NCBI RefSeq assembly: GCF_002234535.1
Contig: NZ_CP022521.1
Span: 992,001 to 1,056,000, forward strand
Length of the DNA: 64,000 bases
Source of the DNA: Actinoalloteichus hoggarensis
Lineage (GTDB): Bacteria > Actinomycetota > Actinomycetes > Mycobacteriales > Pseudonocardiaceae
Direction of reading: 5' to 3'
The notes below the pieces were generated by a model that saw only the letters and a program-made list of their open reading frames with translations, did no database searches and was not told where the DNA came from. Position numbers and translations under genes: made by a program. Each line of letters begins with the position of its first letter. Within the stretch, counting starts at the first letter, position 1. This document shows, in pieces, positions 9,254 through 17,928 of this stretch.

Positions 9254-10423
9254 ATGCCAGGGCCGTCACTACCCCCGCTGGTCGAACCCGCGGAGGAGCT
9301 GACCAAGGAAGAGGTCGCCCGCTACAGCAGGCACCTGATCATCCCCGACGTGGGGGTGACCGGGCAGAAGCGGCTGAAGAACGCCAAGGTGCTCGTGGTC
9401 GGCGCGGGCGGGCTGGGCAGCCCGGCGCTGCTCTACCTCGCCGCCGCGGGCGTCGGGACGCTGGGCATCGTCGACTTCGACGACGTCGACGAGTCCAACC
9501 TGCACCGGCAGGTGATTCACGGGCAGTCCGACCTGGGACGGCCCAAGGCGGAGTCGGCGAAGGACTCCATCGCCGAGATCAACCCGTACGTGCAGGTCAA
9601 CCTGCACAAGGTTCGGCTGGACTCGTCCAACGCGCTGGACATCTTCCGCGACTACGACCTGATCTTGGACGGCACCGACAACTTCGCCACCCGATACCTG
9701 GTCAACGACGCGGCCGTGCTGCTGGGCAAGCCCTACGTGTGGGGGTCGATCTTCCGCTTCGAGGGTCAGGCGAGCGTGTTCTGGGCCGAGCACGGCCCGC
9801 AGTATCGCGACCTCTATCCCGAGCCCCCGCCGCCCGGCATGGTGCCGTCCTGCGCCGAGGGCGGCGTCCTGGGCGTGCTGTGCGCCTCGATCGGCTCGAT
9901 CATGGTCAACGAGGCCGTCAAGCTGATCGTGGGCATCGGCGAGCCGCTCGTGGGCAGGCTGATGGTCTACGACGCCCTCGACATGAGCTACCGCACGATC
10001 AAGATCCGCAAGGACCCGGCGGCCGAGCCGATCACCGAGCTGATCGACTACGACGTCTTCTGCGGGGTGGTCTCCGACGACGCGCAGCAGGCCGCCGCAC
10101 GGCACACCATCACGCCGAAGGAGCTCAAGGCGCGGTTCGACGAGGGCGCCGACTTCACGCTCGTCGACGTCCGGGAGCCGCACGAGTTCGAGATCGTGCG
10201 CATCCCCGGCTCGGTGTTGATCCCGAAGGACCGCATCCTGTCCGGTGACGCGCTGGCCGAACTGCCGCAGGACCGGCCGGTCGTGCTGCACTGCAAGTCC
10301 GGGGTGCGTTCGGCGGAGGCGCTGGCCGCGTTGCACCGCGCGGGCTTCGCCGACGCGGTCCACGTCGGCGGCGGTGTGCTCGGCTGGGCGCGCGACGTCG
10401 ATCCGAGTCTGCCCACCTACTGA
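9254..10423 (+). CDS. moeZ: MoeZ: adenylyltransferase/sulfurtransferase (ThiF/MoeB domain plus rhodanese domain)
   Basis: A 389-residue cytoplasmic enzyme that adenylates and thiocarboxylates ubiquitin-like sulfur carrier proteins (MoaD, CysO, ThiS type) for molybdopterin, cysteine or thiamine synthesis. The N-terminal ThiF/E1-like domain has the nucleotide-binding VVGAGGLGSPALLYLAAAG near residue 45 and DNFATRYLVND. The C-terminal rhodanese domain has the persulfide Cys loop HCKSGVRS near residue 346 and ends GWARDVDPSLPTY. The ATG has AGGAGG 7 nt upstream. It is full length for the family, and its place next to DUF3152 and TIGR02569 genes matches Rv3206c. Confidence 0.95.
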   Translation: MPGPSLPPLVEPAEELTKEEVARYSRHLIIPDVGVTGQKRLKNAKVLVVGAGGLGSPALLYLAAAGVGTLGIVDFDDVDESNLHRQVIHGQSDLGRPKAESAKDSIAEINPYVQVNLHKVRLDSSNALDIFRDYDLILDGTDNFATRYLVNDAAVLLGKPYVWGSIFRFEGQASVFWAEHGPQYRDLYPEPPPPGMVPSCAEGGVLGVLCASIGSIMVNEAVKLIVGIGEPLVGRLMVYDALDMSYRTIKIRKDPAAEPITELIDYDVFCGVVSDDAQQAAARHTITPKELKARFDEGADFTLVDVREPHEFEIVRIPGSVLIPKDRILSGDALAELPQDRPVVLHCKSGVRSAEALAALHRAGFADAVHVGGGVLGWARDVDPSLPTY

Positions 10424-10507
10424 TCGGCTGCCGGTGCTCGGTGATCGTCGACGTGTTCGCCGACGGACGCGATACGCCTCGACCCGAGCCCGGTAGCGTC
10501 CCCCTTT

Positions 10508-11305
10508 GTGATGAGAAGACCGGACCACCCGCCGACTCATGTTCGAGCGGCGTTCGGTGCACGTGACGAGGAGCCGGAACCGCTGGACTCCTCGGGTGTG
10601 TGGCAGTGCGGCGAGATCATCCTCAAGCCGGTGGCCAACACGGCGGAGGCCGCCTGGGTGGCCAAGACGCTGGACGGCCTGCAGCCGGAGAACATCCGGC
10701 TCGCCAGGCCGTTGCGCTCCACCGACGGCCGCTGGGTGGTGTCCGGTTGGACCGCCACCCGCGTGCTGTCGGGCGCGCCGGAGGCCCGGCACGACGAGGT
10801 GATCGCGGTCTCGCTGCGTCTGCACCGGGCGACGGCGCGGCTGCCGAGGCCGCGCTTCGTCGACGAGCGCCGAGACGTCTTCGCCGTGGCCGACCGCATG
10901 GCCTGGGGCGAGGAGGAGCCGCTGCTGGACCTCGATCGCGGCGGACGGCTGTTCGAGGTCCTGGTGACCTCGCGCAGGCACACCGGACTGCGGCCGCAGG
11001 TGGTGCACGGCGATCTCTTCGGCAACGTGCTGTTCGCGGGCGACGGGCCGCCGGCCGTGCTCGACTTCACGCCGTACTGGCGGCCGGTGGAGTGGGCGGC
11101 GGCGGTCGTGGTCGTCGACGGGCTCGCCTGGGGCGGCGCCGATCCCGGTCTGATCCACCGGTGGGCCCATCTGCCGGAGTGGCCGCAGGCGTTATTGCAC
11201 GCGCTGCTGTTCCGGTTGGCGGTCAACGCGCTGCACCCCCGTTCCACCCCGGAGTCGCTGGCCGGGCTGGAGCGGGCGGCGCAGTTCATCCTCGAGGTGT
11301 TGTGA
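10508..11305 (+). CDS. TIGR02569-family kinase-like protein (Rv3205c-like)
   Basis: A 265-residue protein of the actinobacterial TIGR02569 family. It carries a phosphotransferase-like signature: VVHGDLFGNVLF near residue 166 (catalytic loop H-G-D-x4-N) and AVLDFTPYWRP (metal-binding D). This suggests an aminoglycoside/choline-kinase-like fold of unknown substrate. TAGCGT at 10494-10499 lies 8 nt before the GTG start, fitting a leaderless transcript. An ATG 3 nt later is equally possible. It follows moeZ as Rv3205c follows Rv3206c. Confidence 0.85.
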   Translation: MMRRPDHPPTHVRAAFGARDEEPEPLDSSGVWQCGEIILKPVANTAEAAWVAKTLDGLQPENIRLARPLRSTDGRWVVSGWTATRVLSGAPEARHDEVIAVSLRLHRATARLPRPRFVDERRDVFAVADRMAWGEEEPLLDLDRGGRLFEVLVTSRRHTGLRPQVVHGDLFGNVLFAGDGPPAVLDFTPYWRPVEWAAAVVVVDGLAWGGADPGLIHRWAHLPEWPQALLHALLFRLAVNALHPRSTPESLAGLERAAQFILEVL

Positions 11306-11676
11306 GCCGCGAGCAGCCGACCTGACGGCCCGTGCGAAGGCCTGAGGCGGGGCGTGCCGGACTTTCGACACGAAGATCATCTCGGGCTGCCCGCCGTGAC
11401 GTCGTCGACGTCACGGCGAACGTCAGGGCGTCCGGGCGTCGTGGGACGACCGTCGACCATGGACGCGGATCGCGCATCCGGTCGGCGACGGCGCGGGCCG
11501 GGCCCCTCGGATGGTCGGCGGCGTTCGGCCGGTGACGTCCCACGACCGCGTCCGGGCGGGAGCGTCCGGTGGGCCCGGCGTGTCGTGGGTGTGCGCCGGC
11601 GTGAGACGGACGGCTCCCCGTCTCCGTCCTCCGGCCTCGACGGCGCCGCGCGTGCCGCGGATCGACGGTGCCTCGG
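11306..11676. other. Convergent intergenic region
   Basis: No gene seen. It holds a 27-bp perfect inverted repeat at 11392-11418, listed separately. Confidence 0.5.
11392..11418. repeat. Perfect 13-bp-arm inverted repeat, possible bidirectional terminator
   Basis: Arms CGCCGTGACGTCG and CGACGTCACGGCG flank a single T. As RNA it would form an 11-bp GC-rich stem with a 5-nt loop. It lies between converging genes, without a U-tract. A palindromic protein-binding site is the alternative. Confidence 0.45.
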
Positions 11677-12513
11677 TCAGAGTCGCCGGGCGGCTCGGCG
11701 ACGCGGCAGCTGGTCGACGATCGTGCGCACCAGCGCGCCGGTGCGCGCGCGGTCCGGCAGAAGGACGGGCAGCCCCGCCTCGGTCAGCGGAGCCGCCGTG
11801 ACCGGGCCGACGCAGGCGAGGACCAGCCCGTCGTGCACCGCCCGGTGAAACGCCGACTCCTGTCCGATGCGGACCGCCCGTGACAGCAGGTTCGCCGCGG
11901 CGGGGGCACTGGTGAAGGTCACGGCGTCCAGCACGCCCGTCGTCGCGGCGTTGATCAGCGCGTCCAACGGGCCTGGATCGACGGGGTCGCTCCAGCGGTA
12001 GACGGCGACCGGCAGCACCGTCGCGCCCTGGTCACGCAGCTTGTCTAGCAGTTCCGGCATGGGCTCGCCGTGGATCTGGACCACGACTCGGCGACCGTTC
12101 ACCCCGATCGTCCGCAGGCGTTCGGCGACCTCGGCGACGGTCTCGTTCGGCGCCGTCCACGGATCGGGTAGTCCGACGCCGCGCATCGCGCCCCTGGCCT
12201 TGGGTCCGCGCGCCAGCAGCGTCGCCGGACGAAGTCGATCGAGCAGGCGCTCGGCGAGCCCCCGGTGTGCGGCGTGGTCGATCCAGCCGCGGAAGCCCAC
12301 ACCGGTGACGGCCACGACGACGTCCACGGGCGCCGCGAGCACCTGCGTCGTCGACTCGGCGAGCAGCGGGTCGTCGTCCAGCTCCACGGTGTGGATCGCC
12401 GGTCCGGAGCGGACCTCGGCGCCCTTGCGTTCGAGCAGCCCGACGAGTTCGGCAGCCCGCCGTTGCGCGGTCACCCCGATCCGGAGGCCGGCCAACGGCT
12501 GTTCTTCGGTCAC
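11677..12513 (-). CDS. Uroporphyrinogen-III synthase-like protein (HemD fold)
   Basis: A 278-residue two-lobe HemD-type protein: N-terminal LAGLRIGVTAQRRAAELVGLLERKGA, central AVTGVGFRGWID, and C-terminal LDAVTFTSAPAAANLL with LVLACVGPVTAAPLTEAGL. It resembles the HemD lobe of actinobacterial two-domain proteins that carry a C-terminal DNA-binding domain (Rv0260c type), but it ends after the HemD lobe. It is isolated from heme genes, so it may not be the housekeeping synthase. The GTG start lies 6 nt after CATCCT. The longer upstream ORF is low-complexity Arg/Pro and was rejected. Confidence 0.8.
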   Translation of the reverse strand: MTEEQPLAGLRIGVTAQRRAAELVGLLERKGAEVRSGPAIHTVELDDDPLLAESTTQVLAAPVDVVVAVTGVGFRGWIDHAAHRGLAERLLDRLRPATLLARGPKARGAMRGVGLPDPWTAPNETVAEVAERLRTIGVNGRRVVVQIHGEPMPELLDKLRDQGATVLPVAVYRWSDPVDPGPLDALINAATTGVLDAVTFTSAPAAANLLSRAVRIGQESAFHRAVHDGLVLACVGPVTAAPLTEAGLPVLLPDRARTGALVRTIVDQLPRRRAARRL

Positions 12514-12970
12514 CGGTTCAGGATGGCATCTCCGCGCGAGGTGGCCCGCTGCCGAGGGCCACGGCGTCGTCGCTCCGGCATCGGCGGCTCCGGTGGGCGG
12601 ACGTCCCAGGCGGCGGCCCTGCCCGCGCCGGCCGAGCGGCGTCGGCTCCGCGGAGACGTTCCGTCGGCGTCTGCCCCACGGAGTTCGACCCGGCGGCGTC
12701 GACGGCCGGGAGATCGGCCCGGTGAACCGGGCTGCGGTGGGGAGACAGCGGGCGGAGCGGCGGTCGGTCATCGTGCCGGAGACCGACCGCCAAGCCTGCG
12801 CTGGTCAGCTCGACGGCGGGTTCGGCGTGCCTGCCTGCCTTCGGCCGGACACCGGCCGCGCGGCGGTGCGGCCCGGTAACTCTCACATATCGAAATTTTC
12901 AGATCGCTTTTCTCGCCCTTAGGATCGCCGGGACTTTGCGACCCTCAACGGACACCAGACTGGCGGGTGC
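12514..12970. other. Divergent intergenic region with an AT-rich island
   Basis: No gene seen. An AT-rich patch at about 12885-12925 stands out from its surroundings. It contains TAGGAT at 12921-12926 with TTTCAG 17 nt upstream, a plausible promoter for the methyltransferase gene. Confidence 0.45.
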
Positions 12971-13762
12971 GTGATGAAGAAGCCGGGGATGGACCTCACC
13001 GGGCTCGACCTCACCCAGCCCAACCCCGCCCGCGTCTACGACTACTTCCTCGGCGGCGCCCACAACTTCGAGATCGACCGACGGGAGGCCGAGCGGCTCC
13101 TGCGGGTCAACCCCTGGCTGGCCGGTGCCGTCCGGGAGAACCGGCACTTCCTGCGTCGCGTCGTGCGTCGTCTCGCCGCGGCGGGGGTCCGACAGTTCCT
13201 CGACATCGGCTCCGGCATCCCCACCGCGGGCAACGTCCACGAGATCGCCCTGCAGAGCGCCCCCGACGCCGCCGTCGTGTACGTCGACATCGACCCGCTC
13301 GCCGTCGCCCACAGCCTGGAACTGCTCGCGGGCAGCGACCGGGCGAGCGCGATCCTCGGCGACGTCCGAGAACCGGGGCGCATCCTCGCCGACCCGACCG
13401 TTCGGGCGCGGCTCGACTTCGACCGGCCCGTCGGCGTCATCCTCAGCGGCGTCCTGCACTTCGTGCCCGGTGACGTCGACGCGATCCTCGATCCGCTGCG
13501 TGCCGCGCTGGCCGAGGGCAGCCACCTGGTGATCACCCACGCCGCGACGACGAGCCCGGTGAAGACCAGCGGCGCGTTCGTGATGGACGGAGCAGGCATC
13601 ACCCTGCGAGACCCCGACGAGATCCGGGCGATGTTCGACGGTCTCACCCTGCTGCCGCCGGGGGTGGTCGCGGTGCCGGAGTGGCTGCCGGAGCACACCG
13701 GCCCTGCCGCCCGCGCCCCGGCCGCGGCGTTGTCCTTCGCGGGCGTCGGCCGCCGGGACTGA
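12971..13762 (+). CDS. SAM-dependent methyltransferase, DUF574 family
   Basis: A 263-residue protein of the DUF574/Methyltransf_19 group, abundant in actinomycetes. The N-terminal family hallmark NPARVYDYFLGGAHNFEIDR is present. It is followed by the SAM-binding glycine motif FLDIGSGIPT near residue 76, the acidic strand VVYVDIDPLAV and SGVLHFVP. The substrate is unknown, and some members neighbour Gpr1/DUF397 regulators, not seen here. The start is GTG followed directly by ATG, and no strong ribosome site is present. Confidence 0.9.
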   Translation: MMKKPGMDLTGLDLTQPNPARVYDYFLGGAHNFEIDRREAERLLRVNPWLAGAVRENRHFLRRVVRRLAAAGVRQFLDIGSGIPTAGNVHEIALQSAPDAAVVYVDIDPLAVAHSLELLAGSDRASAILGDVREPGRILADPTVRARLDFDRPVGVILSGVLHFVPGDVDAILDPLRAALAEGSHLVITHAATTSPVKTSGAFVMDGAGITLRDPDEIRAMFDGLTLLPPGVVAVPEWLPEHTGPAARAPAAALSFAGVGRRD

Positions 13763-13974
13763 CCCGGCGTCCCTCGGGAGCCGCGCCGCTCGATACGGGG
13801 TCCGCGTGCGGTGCGCGGGCCGCCGCCCGCCACGATGAGCACGACCTCCGTGTGAGCAGGAGCGACTTCGGCGGTGCCGCGGACCAGGTCGAGCCGATCC
13901 GGCGGCACCCGCGTGCCGCGGCAGGCCCGCACGGGGGGCGAACCGGACGGACAGACGGTGATCGGAGAGTGCCG

Positions 13975-14304
13975 ATGAGTTCTGAGGAATGGGCGGAACG
14001 GATCCGAGAGGTGGTCGCGAGCATTCCCGTCGGGCGGGTGCTCGCCTACGGGGAAGTGGGCGCCATCGCAGGTGCCCCGTCCCCCCGGTTCGTGGGAACG
14101 GTGCTCGCGGAGGACGGCGCGGACCTCCCCTGGCATCGGGTGCTGCGCGCGAACGGCACCGTGGCCTCTCACCTGGCCCATCGTCAGCTGGAACTGCTGC
14201 GGGCGGAGGGCGTGCTCGCCGAGGACGGCCGGGTCGACCTCGCCCGATACCGCTGGACGGAGGGCCTCGCCTCGGCGCCCACCAAGGACCAGGGGCTGTG
14301 GTGA
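13975..14304 (+). CDS. Alkyltransferase-like protein (ATL), MGMT family (Rv3204-like)
   Basis: A 109-residue DNA-repair accessory protein. It has the O6-alkylguanine transferase fold, but the active-site PCHR is replaced by PWHR (PWHRVLRANG near residue 52). This marks the non-enzymatic ATL group, which binds O6-alkylguanine and hands it to nucleotide excision repair. RVLAYGEVGAIAG supplies the conserved DNA-binding helix-turn region. The ATG start has GGAGAG upstream. It lies directly ahead of adnA, matching Rv3204 near Rv3202c. Confidence 0.9.
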   Translation: MSSEEWAERIREVVASIPVGRVLAYGEVGAIAGAPSPRFVGTVLAEDGADLPWHRVLRANGTVASHLAHRQLELLRAEGVLAEDGRVDLARYRWTEGLASAPTKDQGLW

Positions 14305-14508
14305 GGCGCCGCAGGCGCGGCCGACGGGGACCCGTGCCGCCCGACTGACGGCGGCTGAAGCCGCGGGACGTCGGCACCCGGGTGTCGTGTGTCGACGGAC
14401 GCCGCGCCGTGGCTCGCGGTCGCCGCGGCACCGCGTGGCGAGCCCGAGATCACGACACGCGCCATGCCGCGCGCGATGATGTCCGCCGCGCATGGTTGCA
14501 TCCTCAGA

Positions 14509-17500
14509 GTGGAACGGAGTTCGCCGTCACTGGTACGGCGCCGGTGGACGTCCCGGCGGCAGACCGGCTGGGATGCCCTGGGTCGTCGGGTGCTCGATCA
14601 CCCCGGCGGCCTGCTGCGCGTGCTCGGCGGGCCCGGCACCGGGAAGACCACCTTGATCGCGGAGACGGTGGCCGACCGGATTCGCGGCGGCGTCGACCCC
14701 GAGTCGGTGCTCGTGCTCACTGCGGGGCGGCCGGCGGCCCAAGCCCTGCGCAGCCGGATCGCCACCCTGCTGACCGCGCCCGACCCGGAGCGCGGACTGC
14801 CCAGGACGGCTCGGGAGCCGATGGTCCGCACCCTGCACTCCTATGCCTTCGCCGTGCTGCGCGCCTACTCCGATCTCGCGGGCCTGCCACAGCCGAGGCT
14901 GCTGCCCGTACCCGATCAGGACGCCATGATCCGCGAACTGCTGCGGGGAGACGTGGCGGACGGCGCGCCGGGCTGGCCTGCCGCCCTGCGCCCGGCGCTG
15001 CTGCTGCCCGACTTCGCGGCCGAGCTGCGGGATCTGCTGCTGCGCACCGCCGAACGGGGACTCGGTCCGGAAGACCTCATCACCCTCGGGGAACGGCACG
15101 GCCGGCCGGAATGGACGGCCGCCGGGCGATTCGGCCAGGTCTACGAGGAGATCGCCCAGCTGGGCGCGACCGATCCGGGCGCCGACCACGATTCCGGGCC
15201 CGCGCTGGACGCCGCCGAGCTGGTCGCACAGGCCCTGCTGACCCTGGAGACCGAGGACGACCTGCTGGCCGCCGAGCACGCCAGGGTCCGCCATCTGATC
15301 GTCGACGACGCCCAGCATCTCGATCCACAGCAGTTTCGGCTGATCCGCCTGCTCGGCGACCAGGCGAAGGAGCTGATCCTGGCGGGCGACCCCGATCAGT
15401 CGGTGTTCTCCTTCCGGGGTGCGGACCCGCGCTGCCTGCTCGACGCCGACCCCGACGGAGACCGCACGGTCGTGCTCACCGTCGATCACCGCATGTCGCC
15501 CGCCGTCCGAGGCGCCGTGCGACGGCTGACCGCGCGGCTGCCCGGCGCGGGGCCGCAGCGGGAGCTGCGTGCCCCCGCCGCGCCGGACGAGCTCGCGCCG
15601 GAGTTCGTCGACGACGCGCTGCCACCGGATCCCTTCGAGGACGAGCCGCCGCCCGACCCCTTCGAGGAGGACCTGCCGCCGGATCCGTTCGACGGCGAGC
15701 CGCCGCCCGACGACGTCGGCACGGCCCCGCCGCCCGACCTGGAGACGGCGGTCTTCGGCCGGGTGTCCGAGGAGGCCGATCCGACGGGTCCGCGTCTGCC
15801 CTTGGCGCCCGACGGGGTCGTGCAGGTCCGGCTGCTGGCCTCCGCCGCGCAGGAGGCCGCCTGGGTGGCCGATCAGCTGCGCCGGGCCCGGCTGCTCCAC
15901 GGCGTCCCGTGGTCGGAGATGGCGGTCATCGTGCGCTCCGCCGCCCGCTCGCTTCCCGTGCTGCGCCGGGCGCTGCTCGCGGCGGGCGTACCGATGACCG
16001 TGCCGCTGGACGAGGTGCCCCTGGCGGAGCAGCCCGCGGTCCGGCCGCTGCTGGAACTGCTGCGCTGCGCCGATCAGCCGTCGGAGCTGAATCCCGACAT
16101 CGCCGCGATGCTGCTCGGTTCGCCGCTCGGCGGCGCCGACGCCCTCGCCCAGCGGCGGATCCGACGGGAACTGCGCAGGCTGGCGCTGGCCGCCGGCGTC
16201 GAGAAGGGCAGCGGCGACCTGCTCGTGGAGGTGTTGAACGAACCCGATCGCCTCGCCGGGATGAACGCGGAGGCCGCCGCCCCGGTACAGGCGGTGGCCA
16301 CGCTGCTGTCCGAGGCGAGGACCGCCATCGCCGAGGGCAGCGGTGTGGAGGAGGTGCTCTGGCGGGTCTGGCAGGCGAGCGATCTCGAACGGCACTGGCT
16401 GAGCCAGACGGAGCGCCGGGGCCCGGCCGCCGCGCAGGCCGACCGCGACCTCGACGCCGTCCTGGCGCTCTTCGACGCCGCGGCCCGCCATGTCGAGCGC
16501 AGGCCGGGGCTCAGCGTCGGGGGATTCGTCGAGCGCCTGAGGGTGCAGCGGATTCCCGGCGACTCGCTCGCGCCCCGCGCGCCGCAGGGTGAGTCGGTGG
16601 CCGTGCTGACCGCCCACGCCGCCGCCGGTCGAGAGTGGACCGTGGTGGCCGTTCCCGGGGTGCAGGAAGGCAGCTGGCCGGATCTGCGACTGCGCGGCTC
16701 GCTGCTCGGGGTGGAACGGCTGATCGACGTCCTGACGGGGATGCCGTACGAGACCGTCTCGGCCACGGCCCCGCTGCTGGCCGAGGAACGGCGACTGCTC
16801 GTGGTGGCCGCCAGCCGAGCCCGCCATACCCTGCTGGTCAGCGCGGTGCGTGGCGAGGACGAGCAGCCGTCCCGCTTCCTCGACGAACTGGACGACGTCA
16901 CCACGGACTCGGAGACGGAGGCCCGCCCGCTGTACCGGCCTCCTCGGGGGCTGTCGCTGCCCGAACTCGTCGGCGAACTGCGCCGGGTGGTCTGCGATCC
17001 GCTGACCGAGCCCGACCGCCGCGAGCGAGCCGCGCGGGCGCTGGCCCGGCTCGCCGCCGAGCGCGTCCCCGGCAGCGATCCGCGTTCCTGGTACGGGCTG
17101 GCGGACGCCTCCACGGACGCACCGCTGTGGGTCGACGGCGATCAGATCCGGGTGTCGCCGTCCACCGTGGACGTGCTCACCAGGTGCCCGACCCGCTGGG
17201 TCGTCGAACGCCACGGCGGCCAGGACCAGGCCGAGCTGGCCTCGATCACCGGCACCCTGGTGCACGCCCTGGTGCAGGCCGCGGGGGAGGGGGCCGACCG
17301 GGAGAGCCTGCGGCGCGGCCTCGACGAGGCGTGGGCGGCGGTGGACGCGGGCGCGCCATGGTTCTCCCGCCGCGAGCGGCGGCGGATCGAGGCGATGCTC
17401 GACTCCTTCCTCGGCTGGTTCACCACCAGCCGCTCCGAGCTGTCTCAGCTCGCGGTCGAGCACGACATGGACGTCTCGCTGCCCGCCGACCCCGAGGGGC

Positions 17501-17928
17501 TCTGGCTGCGGATTCGCGGGCGGGTCGACCGACTCGACTCCGACGCGCAGGGCAGGCCGGTGGTGATCGACGTCAAGACGAGCCGGGGCGCGGTCTCGGC
17601 GAAGGACGCCGAGGAGCATCCGCAGCTCGCGGTCTACCAGCTCGCCGCGTCCCTCGGCGCGTTCCGCGATCTCGGGGCGGACGTCGAGCCGGGCGGGGCA
17701 CGACTGCTGTACGTCGCCAAGCCGGACGGCCGGACCGGGGCGGCCACCGAACGGGTCCAGCCGCCGCTGGACGCCGAGGGCGTCGCCCGGTGGCGGTTGA
17801 CGCTCGCCGAGGCGGCGGAGTCCAGCCGCGGCCCGAGCTACGCCGCGACGGAGAACGCGGACTGCACACGCTGTCCGGTCCGCACGAGCTGCGCGCTGCA
17901 CCCCTCCGGACGGCAGGTGAGCGAGTGA
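14509..17928 (+). CDS. adnA: AdnA: helicase-nuclease subunit of the AdnAB recombination complex
   Basis: About 1139 residues. It partners AdnB in an ATP-driven DNA end-resection motor-nuclease used in double-strand-break repair. The UvrD-like motor has Walker A GGPGTGKTTL near residue 40 and a degenerate motif II, DDAQ (LIVDDAQHLDPQ), typical of the weaker AdnA motor. The C-terminal RecB-type nuclease has GRVDRLD, VIDVKTSRG near residue 1020 and HPQLAVYQLAA. Cys in RCPTRW (about 892) plus DCTRCPVRTSC (about 1120) form the AddB-like Fe-S cluster. An acidic PPDPF repeat lies between motor motifs. The GTG at 14509 was chosen; ATGs at 14476/14479 are alternatives. It overlaps adnB by 4 nt. Confidence 0.92.
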   Translation: MERSSPSLVRRRWTSRRQTGWDALGRRVLDHPGGLLRVLGGPGTGKTTLIAETVADRIRGGVDPESVLVLTAGRPAAQALRSRIATLLTAPDPERGLPRTAREPMVRTLHSYAFAVLRAYSDLAGLPQPRLLPVPDQDAMIRELLRGDVADGAPGWPAALRPALLLPDFAAELRDLLLRTAERGLGPEDLITLGERHGRPEWTAAGRFGQVYEEIAQLGATDPGADHDSGPALDAAELVAQALLTLETEDDLLAAEHARVRHLIVDDAQHLDPQQFRLIRLLGDQAKELILAGDPDQSVFSFRGADPRCLLDADPDGDRTVVLTVDHRMSPAVRGAVRRLTARLPGAGPQRELRAPAAPDELAPEFVDDALPPDPFEDEPPPDPFEEDLPPDPFDGEPPPDDVGTAPPPDLETAVFGRVSEEADPTGPRLPLAPDGVVQVRLLASAAQEAAWVADQLRRARLLHGVPWSEMAVIVRSAARSLPVLRRALLAAGVPMTVPLDEVPLAEQPAVRPLLELLRCADQPSELNPDIAAMLLGSPLGGADALAQRRIRRELRRLALAAGVEKGSGDLLVEVLNEPDRLAGMNAEAAAPVQAVATLLSEARTAIAEGSGVEEVLWRVWQASDLERHWLSQTERRGPAAAQADRDLDAVLALFDAAARHVERRPGLSVGGFVERLRVQRIPGDSLAPRAPQGESVAVLTAHAAAGREWTVVAVPGVQEGSWPDLRLRGSLLGVERLIDVLTGMPYETVSATAPLLAEERRLLVVAASRARHTLLVSAVRGEDEQPSRFLDELDDVTTDSETEARPLYRPPRGLSLPELVGELRRVVCDPLTEPDRRERAARALARLAAERVPGSDPRSWYGLADASTDAPLWVDGDQIRVSPSTVDVLTRCPTRWVVERHGGQDQAELASITGTLVHALVQAAGEGADRESLRRGLDEAWAAVDAGAPWFSRRERRRIEAMLDSFLGWFTTSRSELSQLAVEHDMDVSLPADPEGLWLRIRGRVDRLDSDAQGRPVVIDVKTSRGAVSAKDAEEHPQLAVYQLAASLGAFRDLGADVEPGGARLLYVAKPDGRTGAATERVQPPLDAEGVARWRLTLAEAAESSRGPSYAATENADCTRCPVRTSCALHPSGRQVSE
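15619..15735 (+). repeat. In-frame PPDPF tandem repeat inside adnA
   Basis: Four imperfect copies of a roughly 10-residue unit (LPPDPFEDEP, PPDPFEED, LPPDPFDGEP, PPDDV) encode an acidic Pro-rich insert in the motor domain of AdnA. The coding repeat is also visible at DNA level as GCCGCCGGAYCC-like words. Confidence 0.8.

Noticed and set aside
14527-17901. A 1124-codon open frame on the minus strand opposite adnA
   Set aside because: Shadow ORF of a high-GC gene. The plus strand has a full motif set, and the minus translation is low-complexity Gly/Arg/Gln-rich with no domain.
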